NCBI GenBank assembly: GCA_028279065.1 | Contig: JANQSY010000054.1 | Span: 1-50,561 of the forward strand | DNA length: 50,561 nt | Direction: 5' to 3' | Origin: Cytophagales bacterium | GTDB taxonomy: Bacteria; Bacteroidota; Bacteroidia; Cytophagales; CCMP332 | Notes under the pieces: model-generated | Told to the model about the DNA's origin: nothing | What the model saw: the letters and a program-made list of their open reading frames with translations, nothing else | Database searches by the model: none | Made by a program: the position numbers and the translations under genes | Shown: positions 16,358 to 25,904 of the stretch, piece after piece | Layout: each line of letters begins with the position of its first letter | Numbering within the stretch: the stretch's first letter is position 1

Positions 16358-17884
16358 TCACTTTTTGCGGATCAGAACTTTCTGGATCCTGGTTTTTCCT
16401 GAGGAATTCAATTTTATCAAATACATTCCGTCCAGTAGACTCGGAGGTAATTGCACAGGTGTTTCTTCTTGAGTCTGCCCGGACAAAATGATCCTTCCGC
16501 TTAGATCACGGATCTCAAAACCCAAGACCCCATTTTCTGTGGAGAGAATTTTGAAATCTCCACTCATGGGATTGGGGAATATCCTGGCATCCAGCGGTTC
16601 AGATCCGGATTCTTCCAGGAAAACGATGGCTGAAACGCACCTTGAGGTGTCGGTGCAATTATTCTCTGTTACGACGACCCTATATGCGCCAGTGGCTGGA
16701 GGAGTGAAAAATCTCATTGTATCCAGAACCATCCCGGAACTACAGTCAATCCATTGATACGAGGCATTTAAAGCATTTGAGATCAGAGTATTACCGCTGA
16801 TTGTGATCGAAGTATCCACATCATTGATAGTCAGATTTACTGAGATTATGCTATCGCATCCTGCGCCGTTTGGTATGGTATCGGAATAGTTTCCACTACT
16901 GGTCCAGATATGATTTCCACTTGGGCTAACGTACTGAAAACATTCTGTAATACTGATCGATGAGCTGGTGTTGGTATTGATCGTTAGGTTGATCGTAATA
17001 ATGCTATCGCAACCTGCCAGGTTGGGAATCACATCGATGTAAGACCCTGAAGTATTCCATGTTTGCGTTCCACTTGGCCCCGTATAAGAATTACAGGCAA
17101 CAGGCGAGATGGTATCGTACGAATCGAAACTAATGATCTGAGCTCCGTTGACCCAGTTGGACACAGGTCCCGAGAGGGCAAATCCTGTCAAATTTCCGTT
17201 ATTGGAATTCCCGGATTTATCTACCAGGATTGTTTCTGTCAGGTTGTTGCCTGAGGCGACGCCCTGGTTGAATTTGTAGTAGGCTGCTAAACCCGGAATA
17301 GAACCGCACATTTCCTCTCCCATTTGGTTGTTTATCTCGGCTCTTGTTCTTGCCTTGTCCCATATCCTGACTTCATCGATAATTCCGTCAAAATTTCGAT
17401 TGAAGCCTGTGTAATCACCGATGATCAGATTGTTGATTGAGTTCCCAATTGAAATAGAGACGTTGATGGAATCGACAGGGGCACCATCGATATAGATTTT
17501 CATCTCTGAACTGTCATAGGTTGCGGCAATATGGTACCAGGTATTAAGTGAAAGTAGGGTGTCGGTTGTTAATTCATTCCAGGATCCATTCCCGAGGTTG
17601 AAGTTTATTTTACCACCATCTCCTACCCTCAGCATATACCCGAAGTCTGATCCAAATCCGTTTTGTTCCTTATTGATTACACATCCCTGCCAAACATTGG
17701 ATTTCCAGGAATGGGCATAGATCATTGCCTCAAGCGTGATCTGACCGCCGGTGATTTGGGCTGTTAGAGAATTTCCGCAGTCCACGCGATCATCAATGCC
17801 GTCAAAGTGGAGTCCATTTTGGGCCCACAGGATGTATGGTAATTGGAAAAGAAAAAGGTAGTATATCAAGGCATATTTTCTCAT
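16358..17884 (-). CDS. LamG-domain protein with T9SS type A sorting domain
   Basis: 508 residues with a signal peptide (ending near ILWAQ). Residues about 22-210 are a concanavalin A-like LamG domain (LHFDGIDDRVDCGNS, TWYHIAATYDSSEMKIYIDG, DGIIDEVRIWDKART). Two near-repeats follow, each with AGCDSII and NLTIN, common linkers in Bacteroidota surface proteins. The last 75 residues are a type A sorting domain (IFPNPMSGDFKI, LDGMYLIKL, RIQKVLIRKK). It should be secreted through T9SS to the surface, possibly binding glycans. Confidence 0.9.
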   Translation of the reverse strand: MRKYALIYYLFLFQLPYILWAQNGLHFDGIDDRVDCGNSLTAQITGGQITLEAMIYAHSWKSNVWQGCVINKEQNGFGSDFGYMLRVGDGGKINFNLGNGSWNELTTDTLLSLNTWYHIAATYDSSEMKIYIDGAPVDSINVSISIGNSINNLIIGDYTGFNRNFDGIIDEVRIWDKARTRAEINNQMGEEMCGSIPGLAAYYKFNQGVASGNNLTETILVDKSGNSNNGNLTGFALSGPVSNWVNGAQIISFDSYDTISPVACNSYTGPSGTQTWNTSGSYIDVIPNLAGCDSIITINLTINTNTSSSISITECFQYVSPSGNHIWTSSGNYSDTIPNGAGCDSIISVNLTINDVDTSITISGNTLISNALNASYQWIDCSSGMVLDTMRFFTPPATGAYRVVVTENNCTDTSRCVSAIVFLEESGSEPLDARIFPNPMSGDFKILSTENGVLGFEIRDLSGRIILSGQTQEETPVQLPPSLLDGMYLIKLNSSGKTRIQKVLIRKK

Positions 17885-18043
17885 TGTTAATCAGTTTCGG
17901 GATGTTGAATTTAGCCATTTATTGTCTTCTGATTGCTTGCGGAACATTTCTTTGTCGATTCAGTCCATCGAAATGTAGCTCCAGCGGAATTTGATTTTAC
18001 AAGCCTTGAGCCCAACTGAGATTTGAAACACAATCATAATCTC
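17885..18043. other. Divergent intergenic region
   Basis: Lies between the LamG gene (minus) and the TonB receptor (plus). It must contain promoters for both, but no clean TTG/TAnnTTTG pair could be assigned on either strand. Confidence 0.4.
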
Positions 18044-20419
18044 ATGAAAAATCTACTTGTTCTTTTGGCTATAATCCTGACTCCATATTGGGCCCTTTCT
18101 CAAACATTGAAACAAAATGTGAAAGGCCAGGTGAAGGATGAACAATCCGGAATGGCCTTGCCTGGTTCAACCGTTATGGTCGCAGATACGGATCCAATCA
18201 TAGGTACCATTACCGATCCCGATGGCTACTTCATACTGAAAGATGTTCCTGTTGGAAGGCAGACCATAGTTGTCACTATGATCGGTTATGCCCCTGCTAC
18301 ACTTAGCAATATTCAGGTTACCAGTGGAAAGGAAACCTACCTTGAGGTCGACCTTTTGGAATCGGTCACCAAATTGGATGAAGTGGTCATTTCCAGTGAA
18401 AAGGATAACTCCGAAGCGCTGAATGAATTCGCCGCAGTTAGCGCCCGGCAGTTTAGTTTGGATGAAGCAACTCGTTATGCAGGAGCCTTCAATGATGTAG
18501 CCCGAATGGTGACCAACTATGCCGGAGTTTCAACCTCTGGCGATGTAAGAAATGACATCGTGGTAAGGGGCAATTCTCCCGCTTTTGTTTTGTATAGAAT
18601 GGAAGGGGTTCCGGTTCCAAACCCAAACCACTTCGGAACCTTTGGAGGTGCAGGAGGTGCGATCTCCATGATCAGTCAAAATACCCTTGCGAACTCGGAT
18701 TTCCTTACTTCAGCTTTTCCTGCGGAATATGGAAATGTTTTGGCGGGGGTATTCGATATCAATTTGAGAAGGGGTAATGGCCAAAACAGGGAACATGTTG
18801 TTCAGGTCGGAATGAGGGGCTTGGAGCTGAGTACCGAGGGGCCATTTTCTAAAAACAGCAATGCCTCCTATCTGGTGAACTACCGGTACTCTACCTTGGA
18901 GGTATTTGATGCTCTTGGCCTGGACATAGGGGTACCAGCCGTGCCGGAATATCAGGACCTCTCATTTAAGGTAGATATCCCCACCAAAAGCAAATGGGGC
19001 AGGTTCTCAGCATTTGGCCTTGGAGGGCTTGCTTCGATCAATCTTAATGATAGCGAGGTGGAAGATCCGGAGGAATACTTCAACCAGGACCGTCCGGGAG
19101 ATATTTACAATCAGACCAGGATGGGTGTTTTCGGGATAAACAATGACCACTTCTATTCCAAAAAAACATCTGCAAGGGTTTCCCTTATCTTTTCAAATTC
19201 CAGGGATACCTATACCTATGATACCTTATCAAGTCCTGACTTTACGACAACCTCAAGGCTTAGCGATGGAAGGTTTGAAGAATACCGAACAAGCATTTGG
19301 TATAAACTGACTCATAAATTCTCGGCCAAGGATGTTCTGCAGGGAGGATTCCTTTTGGACTTTGTCAATGCCAATTTCAATGAAAATGCAGTTGTTGATG
19401 GGACCTATATGCCCATTAATGATTTTGAAGGCAATTATCAAATGTACCAGGGCTTTCTAACCTGGCAGCACCGGTTTTCTGACAGATTGAAATTCGATGC
19501 AGGATACCATTTACAATACCACGAGCTTACAGAATCGCAGTCCCATGAACCAAGATTGGGTCTGAGTTGGGATTTTGCCGAACGTCAAACCCTGAGTTTC
19601 GGAAGTGGTCTTCATTCCCAGACCCTTCCTTCGTATGCGTACTTTATCTCTGAGACAGATGAGAATGGCGAAACAGTACTGAAAAACCGGGACCTGGGTT
19701 TTATGCGGACAGCACACCTGGTCCTTGGCTACCAAAATCGTTTTGCACCAAACTGGAGATTCAAGATCGAGACCTATTACCAGTATTTATATGATATCCC
19801 GGTGGAGAGCAATCCTTCATACTTCAGCGCTATCAATACCGGTGCGGATTTCAATGGCTTCCCTGATGATCTGGATCCCTTGGTCAATGACGGTGATGGA
19901 AGGAACCTGGGTATAGAACTAACCCTGGAGAAGTTCTTTTCCAATAATTATTATGCCCTTTTAACCGCCTCGATCTTCGATTCAAAGTATGAGGGGAGTG
20001 ATAAGATAGAGAGAAATACAGCCTTCAACAGGAATTATGTTTTCAACCTCCTGGGAGGAAAGGAATTCAGGGTAGGGAGGTCAGGGAACAAGACCTTTGG
20101 ACTGAACGGAAGAGTGAATTGGTCAGGTGGCGCTCCCTATATTCCGATCGACCAGGAAGCAAGCCAGGCGGAAGGTCAACAGGTTTATGACTATGACCGG
20201 GCTTATGAAGACAGATACTCAGATTATTTTCGTCTTGATGTCAAGTTTTCTTATACGTTGAATAAGGCTAAAGTCACCCATCAGGTCTCCCTCGATATTC
20301 AGAATTTGACCAATCATGAAAACCTGTTCAGGGAAAACTATAATGTGGAAACTGATTCCTTCACCCAGGAATATCAAACCGGTCTTCTACCTGAATTCCA
20401 GTATCGCATAATGTTTTAA
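18044..20419 (+). CDS. TonB-dependent receptor with carboxypeptidase-regulatory-like domain
   Basis: 791 residues from the ATG at 18044, which directly precedes a signal peptide ending at ALSQ. Residues about 22-105 are the CarboxypepD_reg-like domain (VKGQVKDEQSGMALPGSTVMVADTD, GYFILKDVPVG). The plug follows (NDVARMVTNYAGVSTSGDVRNDIVVRGNSP), then a barrel ending in EFQYRIMF with a terminal Phe. It imports an unknown ligand. No SusD partner is present; instead a LytS/LytTR pair follows 16 bp downstream. Confidence 0.93.
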   Translation: MKNLLVLLAIILTPYWALSQTLKQNVKGQVKDEQSGMALPGSTVMVADTDPIIGTITDPDGYFILKDVPVGRQTIVVTMIGYAPATLSNIQVTSGKETYLEVDLLESVTKLDEVVISSEKDNSEALNEFAAVSARQFSLDEATRYAGAFNDVARMVTNYAGVSTSGDVRNDIVVRGNSPAFVLYRMEGVPVPNPNHFGTFGGAGGAISMISQNTLANSDFLTSAFPAEYGNVLAGVFDINLRRGNGQNREHVVQVGMRGLELSTEGPFSKNSNASYLVNYRYSTLEVFDALGLDIGVPAVPEYQDLSFKVDIPTKSKWGRFSAFGLGGLASINLNDSEVEDPEEYFNQDRPGDIYNQTRMGVFGINNDHFYSKKTSARVSLIFSNSRDTYTYDTLSSPDFTTTSRLSDGRFEEYRTSIWYKLTHKFSAKDVLQGGFLLDFVNANFNENAVVDGTYMPINDFEGNYQMYQGFLTWQHRFSDRLKFDAGYHLQYHELTESQSHEPRLGLSWDFAERQTLSFGSGLHSQTLPSYAYFISETDENGETVLKNRDLGFMRTAHLVLGYQNRFAPNWRFKIETYYQYLYDIPVESNPSYFSAINTGADFNGFPDDLDPLVNDGDGRNLGIELTLEKFFSNNYYALLTASIFDSKYEGSDKIERNTAFNRNYVFNLLGGKEFRVGRSGNKTFGLNGRVNWSGGAPYIPIDQEASQAEGQQVYDYDRAYEDRYSDYFRLDVKFSYTLNKAKVTHQVSLDIQNLTNHENLFRENYNVETDSFTQEYQTGLLPEFQYRIMF

Positions 20420-20435
20420 TTTCGGATAGGAATAG

Positions 20436-21485
20436 ATGAAGTACATAAAAAAATATGGATACAGGGTACTGGTAGCAGTCCTGGTCCACGTATTCTTTAA
20501 GGTGACAACTGCACCCGATTTCGAGGAGATGGTGACCTTTGACTCTACTTTTTGGGCCTATTTCACATATACTCTAACGGTTGTTTTGGTGGCCTGGGAG
20601 ATAGGGGATAGGTTCTATGGATTTTTTTCAAAAAAGTATCATGGTATTTTCATGACAGCCCGCCCGCTGATCCTTTTTTCAGCAAGTGCTTTTATCGTAG
20701 TAGGGATTTTTCTTGCCATAGCAACTTATGGCCTTGTCTTCTTTTTAGAACCAGCTTTGAATTGTCCACAGCCAGATGATCTGAATGCTCATTATACAGC
20801 AAAGCTGATCTCGTCCCAGATGATCACTCTGTTGTTTATTGCTGGGTTCATTATCGGTCATTTTTGGAGATACAAACAGCAGAGTCAGTTGTTGCACGAG
20901 CGCATCATAAAGGAAAACGTGATGTATAAATACGAGAGCCTGAAAAACCAGTTGAACCCCCACTTCCTTTTCAACAGCTTCTCTGTTCTAACTTCTCTTG
21001 TCCATAAGAACCCTGATCTTGCATCTGATTTCATTTCACAGCTTTCCAAGATCTATCGTTACGTTTTAGAGAACAAGGACAAGGAATTAGTACCTGTTGA
21101 AGAAGAACTTAAATTTTTAGAATCCTACCTTTTCCTTTTGAAGATCCGGCATGATGAAGGAATTGAAATCGAATATGACGTAAAGCTCCCTGATAACAGC
21201 TCAAGCATTCCCGCTCTTTCACTTCAGCTATTGGCCGAAAATGCTGCAAAGCATAACAGTTTTTCAGTGGATTCCCCTTTAAAACTCAAGGTCTATACCG
21301 AGGGGAATGAATTCCTGGTGATAAGGAATACCCTTAGGCGTCGTAGATCAGCAGCATCCGGGACCAGAATTGGCTTGAAGAATATCGATGAAAGGTATAG
21401 GATCATTTCGGAATCATTGCCGGTGGTGGAGGAGGATGAGAGCTTCTTTACCGTTAAACTCCCTCTGATACAAAAGGCAGGCTGA
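20436..21485 (+). CDS. LytS-type sensor histidine kinase
   Basis: 349 residues: four hydrophobic segments in the first 145, then the His_kinase (PF06580) motif NQLNPHFLFNS with H176, and an ATPase domain with LAENAAKHN (N box) and GIRTG-like RIGLKNIDERY. It is the kinase partner of the LytTR regulator whose ATG shares its last base with this stop (TGATG). Confidence 0.93.
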   Translation: MKYIKKYGYRVLVAVLVHVFFKVTTAPDFEEMVTFDSTFWAYFTYTLTVVLVAWEIGDRFYGFFSKKYHGIFMTARPLILFSASAFIVVGIFLAIATYGLVFFLEPALNCPQPDDLNAHYTAKLISSQMITLLFIAGFIIGHFWRYKQQSQLLHERIIKENVMYKYESLKNQLNPHFLFNSFSVLTSLVHKNPDLASDFISQLSKIYRYVLENKDKELVPVEEELKFLESYLFLLKIRHDEGIEIEYDVKLPDNSSSIPALSLQLLAENAAKHNSFSVDSPLKLKVYTEGNEFLVIRNTLRRRRSAASGTRIGLKNIDERYRIISESLPVVEEDESFFTVKLPLIQKAG

Positions 21486-22234
21486 TGGGTTTCCTAATCG
21501 TTGAGGATGAAAAGCTTTCCGCCGAAAGGCTTGTGGATCTCCTGACAGCCCTTGATGAGGTTGACCAACAGATCGACATTGCAAATTCAATGGAGGCAGC
21601 AAAGAAGTGGTTAAGTGATAATCCGGAACCCGAACTGATCTTCCTCGATATTGAGCTTGGAGATGGAACCGCCTTTGATCTGCTTGGCGAGACCAAGCTC
21701 AATGCCCCTGTAATATTTACCACGGCATATGATCAGCATGCCATTAAGGCTTTTAAGTTCAATTCCATTGACTACCTCCTGAAACCGATTGACCCTTCAG
21801 AATTGAAGTCTTCTTTGGAAAAGTGGATGTTGTCAAAAGATCCCAACAACTCTGCACCGGATTGGAAGGAATTGAAGAACATGATAGATGGGAATTATAA
21901 AAAAAGGTTCCTTGTAAAATCCGGTGACCAATTCCACACTATTCCCATTGAAGAGATCTCTTATTTTTTCTCTGAAGACAGCTATACCTTCCTCCTATCC
22001 AAGGAGCATAAGAAATGGATCATCGACTATTCACTTGAAGACCTTGAAGAGGTACTGGATCCTCAGAGGTTTTTCAGATTGAACAGAAAACTCATAGCCC
22101 CTGTCGAGGCTATCAAAAATGTTTCAAGCTATTTCAATGGGAGGCTTGTGGTTAAACTTTCTCCCGATTTTCAGGAACAGATTGTCATCAGCCGGGAAAA
22201 GGTAAAACCCTTCAAGAGTTGGCTTGATGGTTGA
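21485..22234 (+). CDS. LytTR-family response regulator
   Basis: 249 residues: receiver domain with acidic pocket E7-D8-E9, phospho-acceptor D55 in FLDIELGDG, T of FTTAYDQHA and K of YLLKPI. LytTR DNA-binding domain from about 130 (KRFLVKSGDQFHTIPIEEISYFFSED ... FFRLNRKLI). Coupled to the upstream kinase. Probably controls the TonB receptor operon or an unlinked target. Confidence 0.94.
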   Translation: MGFLIVEDEKLSAERLVDLLTALDEVDQQIDIANSMEAAKKWLSDNPEPELIFLDIELGDGTAFDLLGETKLNAPVIFTTAYDQHAIKAFKFNSIDYLLKPIDPSELKSSLEKWMLSKDPNNSAPDWKELKNMIDGNYKKRFLVKSGDQFHTIPIEEISYFFSEDSYTFLLSKEHKKWIIDYSLEDLEEVLDPQRFFRLNRKLIAPVEAIKNVSSYFNGRLVVKLSPDFQEQIVISREKVKPFKSWLDG

Positions 22235-22636
22235 TCATTGGGGCGAAAAATACTCCGACATCGGGTTGAGGTAAAAGTCCCACCAACCTTGTTCATAGTT
22301 CGGCTGGCCGGGTGGGATGTTTTTGTGAGTTAAGATGAACTCGGTTCCCTCAGGGATTTCCTTAAGTGATATTTCGATCTCGGAATCTGCATCTTCTTCC
22401 TTGAATTCTGAAGTTCTCCAGCTTTGGCGGATAAATTCCGGCTCTTTGAGTTCCAGGTTTTTACCCTGAATGTAGCCTTCCCAAGCTGTAAAACTTTCTC
22501 CCTCAACCCTTGAGGTTTCGGCTCCTCCACCGGTCATTTCGCCATGGCCATTGCTGTCCAACCAAAGGTCAAATATCCTTTCTGGTTTTACCGGAAAACT
22601 GGTTTTTATTGTAAAATCTGTCTTATTCGCTGTCAT
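22235..22636 (-). CDS. SRPBCC / AHSA1-type START-like protein
   Basis: 133 residues. FPVKPERIFDLWLDSNGHGEMTGGGAETSRVEGESFTAWEGYIQGKNLELKEPEFIRQSWRTSEF is the activator-of-Hsp90 (AHSA1) START-like fold, a hydrophobic-pocket domain used for ligand binding or stress roles. It lies 3 bp after the cupin gene and is convergent with the LytTR gene, whose stop abuts its stop. Confidence 0.88.
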   Translation of the reverse strand: MTANKTDFTIKTSFPVKPERIFDLWLDSNGHGEMTGGGAETSRVEGESFTAWEGYIQGKNLELKEPEFIRQSWRTSEFKEEDADSEIEISLKEIPEGTEFILTHKNIPPGQPNYEQGWWDFYLNPMSEYFSPQ

Positions 22637-22639
22637 ATT

Positions 22640-23008
22640 TCAGATCCTTTCAAGGTCTTTTTTGGTAAGTGTAGTATCCGCGCTGTCACCGGTATTCAAG
22701 GTGGATATTGGCTCGAAGACCATCATGCTGACTTCCTCCAGAGCAATCGGTCTGTGTTCAACCCCCCTGGGGATCATGATCATTTCACCTGGATTGATCT
22801 CAATGGTTTTGTCCCTCAGTTCCATTGCAAGTTTGCCGGATATCACAAAGAACAGTTCATCCTCTTCATCATGCTTATGCCAGACAAACTCTCCTTTTGA
22901 TTTGACCAACTTGACATGTTGGCCATTCAGTTCAGAAATTATCCTTGGATGCCAATGATCATTGATCAGGGATAACTTTTCCTGAAGGTTGACCTTTTCG
23001 ATTTTCAT
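22640..23008 (-). CDS. Small cupin-domain protein
   Basis: 122 residues. FVWHKHDEEDELFFVISGKLAMEL is cupin motif 1 (H, H, E) and GEMIMIPRGVEHRP is motif 2 (H), a complete metal site. Single-domain cupins have varied roles; no substrate can be named. Operon with the SRPBCC gene. A perfect inverted repeat (23021-23041) lies 13 bp upstream. Confidence 0.88.
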   Translation of the reverse strand: MKIEKVNLQEKLSLINDHWHPRIISELNGQHVKLVKSKGEFVWHKHDEEDELFFVISGKLAMELRDKTIEINPGEMIMIPRGVEHRPIALEEVSMMVFEPISTLNTGDSADTTLTKKDLERI

Positions 23009-23020
23009 AGCCGGACAAAT

Positions 23021-23041
23021 ATTAGGGAAATTCTCCCTAAT
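23021..23041. promoter_or_regulatory. Inverted repeat TTAGGGA upstream of the cupin gene
   Basis: ATTAGGGA (23021-23028) and TCCCTAAT (23034-23041) are perfect 8-bp arms with a 5-base spacer. On the minus strand it precedes an imperfect -7 box. It could be an operator for the cupin operon or a hairpin ending the upstream lipoprotein transcript; no T-run follows, which favours an operator. Confidence 0.5.
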
Positions 23042-23050
23042 TCGAAATAA

Positions 23051-23857
23051 CTATTGCTTTTCGTAGATCATTACCCAGTTCTCGAAGAAACCCGTATTAA
23101 ACCGGCGATAAACCCGAGCTCCATTTCGAACTTCAATGGTTTCTCTGCTCGTGGCGATGACCCCGTAAATGTTGTCCCCGGATTGATGGGCAATATCGTT
23201 TTTTCCAATATCTCCACAATCCAGATTGGAGATGACCAATTCTTCCTGTTTTACCGCAGCGGTTGGATTACAAAGTGAACTGGTGCCCTTTTGACTTAGA
23301 AATACGGTCATATCCTTGTTAAAATGGATATAGTTTGAATCATTTTGGCAGGAATCAGGGTAGGCATCGACCGTTGGGAACATACCAGTAGTATCAATGA
23401 TGAAAGCATCTTTCAATACATATTTTCCCCAAACCGAATCCCTTCCATAATGTAATTGAGTGGTGACTTCGATTGGAGTACTGTTATTTCTATTCCATAC
23501 AAAGGTCGTATTTGGGCTATTCCCCTTAGCTGGATTGGCAAACCAGTTTGATTCCCCTTTATATTCCAGATCGTAGTAAAAAGTCCCATCCGAAAGAACT
23601 CCAAGATTGATCACTCCATTAGCATTTGGATTTCCTTCAAAGATTGCGTTGGTCTCATTATTCCAGTCGTCAATGTTCCTGTATACGCTTACGTTGGCAA
23701 TACTTTCATCAGGGTCAGCCTCGCCTGAATAATTACAGCTAGTGCTGTTGTCAACAATGAACTTTACCGAAACCGTAGGCTCAGCCTGGTCATCATCATT
23801 ACAAGAGATTGCAAAAAACAATGATGTCGCAATAAGGGTACTTAAGATTTTCTTCAT
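23051..23857 (-). CDS. Lipoprotein of unknown function
   Basis: 268 residues with a lipoprotein signal ending at Cys19 (FAISC-NDDDQAE; the acidic residues just after the Cys resemble the Bacteroidota surface-export signal). The mature chain is beta-rich with five further cysteines. No family recognised. Two direct AAAATCCCTAA repeats lie upstream. Confidence 0.8.
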   Translation of the reverse strand: MKKILSTLIATSLFFAISCNDDDQAEPTVSVKFIVDNSTSCNYSGEADPDESIANVSVYRNIDDWNNETNAIFEGNPNANGVINLGVLSDGTFYYDLEYKGESNWFANPAKGNSPNTTFVWNRNNSTPIEVTTQLHYGRDSVWGKYVLKDAFIIDTTGMFPTVDAYPDSCQNDSNYIHFNKDMTVFLSQKGTSSLCNPTAAVKQEELVISNLDCGDIGKNDIAHQSGDNIYGVIATSRETIEVRNGARVYRRFNTGFFENWVMIYEKQ

Positions 23858-23883
23858 TTCTCAGATCTTAGAATCAGCCTGCA

Positions 23884-23914
23884 AAAATCCCTAAAAGATT
23901 GATAAAATCCCTAA
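23884..23914. repeat. Direct repeats AAAATCCCTAA upstream of the lipoprotein gene
   Basis: Two identical 11-bp copies (23884-23894 and 23904-23914) with a 20-bp period, about two helical turns, 27-57 bp before the start codon. They share CCCTAA with the palindrome at 23021-23041, so one regulator may bind both. Confidence 0.5.
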
Positions 23915-23975
23915 TCCGATAGAGAAAAGCATTTCTGGTGTAGGATAATGGCCTCTTTTTTACCTTTCAGAGGGT

Positions 23976-24596
23976 CTACAGAAGAAATGCGATCACAGAG
24001 TAGGATACCATATTTCCCGACCCATGAGCGATCCAGCCAGGAATTATGCTTCCATTTCCATAGCGCTCCTTAATGAAAACGATAAGATAGGCTGCGATCC
24101 CACTGAACAGGAAAATAAAAACCAGGAAGAAGAATGAAGCTTTTGTAATGAAGTAGAACAATACCACGTGGACCAAGGCGAAGATCAAGGCCTGTACGAT
24201 ATTGCCATTAGAGTATCCCATGACGGAAATCAATCTTTTTGCAACAAATCCCCTGAATAGGATCTCCTCTGAAAGGGAGGTTTTGACCCATGCTATGGTC
24301 AAAAGAATAGCCACCGATTCGGTTGAAAACCCCATTGATCTGATCCTTCCACTTACACTGTTTGGATCGAAAAGGATGACCCTGATCTCCTCGCTGAATA
24401 TTGCAAGACTTATCCCGCTAATTATAAAAAGACCTGATGTGGCTAAAGCAAGAAGGTTGGCCCTAATAGTGGCTTTTTTAAACCCTATCCAGTCAAAAAA
24501 ACCATTTACTCTTTTAAACCTGAGCAGGTAAACAAGAAAGGGTATCAGAGAAAATACTATTACTTGTAGTACGCTGGAAATCAGTTCATTAAACAC
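23976..24596 (-). CDS. CPBP-family intramembrane metalloprotease
   Basis: 206 residues with about six membrane segments. SLSEEILFRG supplies the EExxxR motif (E110, E111, R115), FALVH (H143) the second metal site and IAHGSGN the third. Members cleave prenylated or other membrane peptides, or confer immunity to bacteriocins. Operon with the BASS transporter 4 bp upstream. Confidence 0.9.
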   Translation of the reverse strand: MFNELISSVLQVIVFSLIPFLVYLLRFKRVNGFFDWIGFKKATIRANLLALATSGLFIISGISLAIFSEEIRVILFDPNSVSGRIRSMGFSTESVAILLTIAWVKTSLSEEILFRGFVAKRLISVMGYSNGNIVQALIFALVHVVLFYFITKASFFFLVFIFLFSGIAAYLIVFIKERYGNGSIIPGWIAHGSGNMVSYSVIAFLL

Positions 24597-24600
24597 AGTA

Positions 24601-25470
24601 CTAGCTTGAAAATGTTGGATTCAGGAATTTGGCTCCGTAATAGATCATAAATCCACCGCTGAAGAACATAATAAGCGAGTAGACCGCCGGTGCAATGGCA
24701 TATGTGGTATTTCCCAAAAGACCCACCGCCACAGCTAATGCAAGGGTCCCATTTTGAATTCCAGACTCAATGGAAATACTTGTTGCCTGAGGATTACTCA
24801 GCTTGAACAACCTGGCTGAGTAAAACCCCACCATCATCGAGATAAGATTCAGGGCCAAAGCTATCAGGCCTGCCTCGGCGAAATAGCTTACAATATTGCT
24901 TTTTTCTTTTACGATTATTCCTATGATGATCAGCCCCAGAATGACCACTGAGGCGATCCTCACCGGTTTTCCCATTCTATGAGAAAAGCCAGGGGCAAAT
25001 CTTCTTACCACCATTCCGATAATGACCGGGATAATGACGACCATGAAGATGTTTCTGATCGATTCGAGTACATTTAATTCCACAATTGTACCCTCCTCAA
25101 TAAGTGAAATCATCGCAAAGTTCACTACAAATGGAATGGTGATGACTGAGATGAAACTGCTGAAAGCGGTCAGAGTCACTGATAAGGCCGTGTCTCCCTT
25201 GGCCAGATGTGTTATAAGGTTAGAGGTGGCACCGCCAGGGCAGGCAGCAAGGATCATTACTCCTACAGCGATCTCAGGATTAACCGGAAAGATCTTTACC
25301 AGGGAAAATCCAATTATCGGAAGGAGGATAAGCTGGTTGACCAATCCAACCAAGGCTGCCTTTGGGAATTGAAAGACCCTTTTAAAATCCTTGATGGTCA
25401 GGGAAAGCCCCATTCCCCACATGATGATCATAAGGGATATCCCTAAAATGAGCGTGGATAGATTGTCCAT
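24601..25470 (-). CDS. Bile acid:sodium symporter (BASS) family transporter
   Basis: 289 residues, about nine to ten hydrophobic segments. LAACPGGATSNLITHLAKGDTALSVTLTAFSS is the BASS crossover motif and SIESGIQNGTLALAVA the second. It probably imports an organic anion with Na+. Substrate unknown. Followed closely by the CPBP protease. Confidence 0.92.
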   Translation of the reverse strand: MDNLSTLILGISLMIIMWGMGLSLTIKDFKRVFQFPKAALVGLVNQLILLPIIGFSLVKIFPVNPEIAVGVMILAACPGGATSNLITHLAKGDTALSVTLTAFSSFISVITIPFVVNFAMISLIEEGTIVELNVLESIRNIFMVVIIPVIIGMVVRRFAPGFSHRMGKPVRIASVVILGLIIIGIIVKEKSNIVSYFAEAGLIALALNLISMMVGFYSARLFKLSNPQATSISIESGIQNGTLALAVAVGLLGNTTYAIAPAVYSLIMFFSGGFMIYYGAKFLNPTFSS

Positions 25471-25562
25471 AGCCTGGATTTAGATCACCAATATAATCAA
25501 GGTGTGATAAACCGAGTGAGGGGGTCAACCACCAATACCTTTTCAGTATCTCCGTTATAGGG

Positions 25563-25865
25563 TCAGGCAAACCAGAAAAGGATCATGACCAATGAAAATC
25601 CAGTAGGAATCCCTATTGCCAGGGAGATAATTAAATTTTTTAGGGCGGGTCTTCTTCGATTAAGGTAGATCAAGAGAGACAGGCTGATCAGAAATGCCGG
25701 GAGAAAATAGATCAGGACTATCGGAAGCGATTGAAGGTTGAGGAATTGAAAAATAGAATCGGTCTCATGGTCAAGGTAAAACAAAGCGAGAACCGATGCA
25801 TAAATAATGATGATCATGGTGAGCAACTCCACCCATGATCTGAGGATCAGTTTTTGGAGGGTCAT
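25563..25865 (-). CDS. Small three-TM membrane protein
   Basis: 100 residues with three hydrophobic helices (about 14-30, 45-66 and 76-98) and a basic loop with NRRRPALKN. No family recognised. It follows the PAP2 gene after a hairpin-containing 39-bp gap. Confidence 0.6.
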   Translation of the reverse strand: MTLQKLILRSWVELLTMIIIIYASVLALFYLDHETDSIFQFLNLQSLPIVLIYFLPAFLISLSLLIYLNRRRPALKNLIISLAIGIPTGFSLVMILFWFA

Positions 25866-25870
25866 AGCTT

Positions 25871-25892
25871 TCTCGTTTAATAAAGAACGAGA
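25871..25892. promoter_or_regulatory. Hairpin between PAP2 and the small membrane protein genes
   Basis: TCTCGTT (25871-25877) and AACGAGA (25886-25892) form a 7-bp stem with an 8-base loop, just 5 bp before the start codon at 25865. No T-run follows on the minus strand, so it looks more like an mRNA processing or translation-control element than a terminator. Confidence 0.4.
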
Positions 25893-25904
25893 GGCTCCCG
25901 GTTT

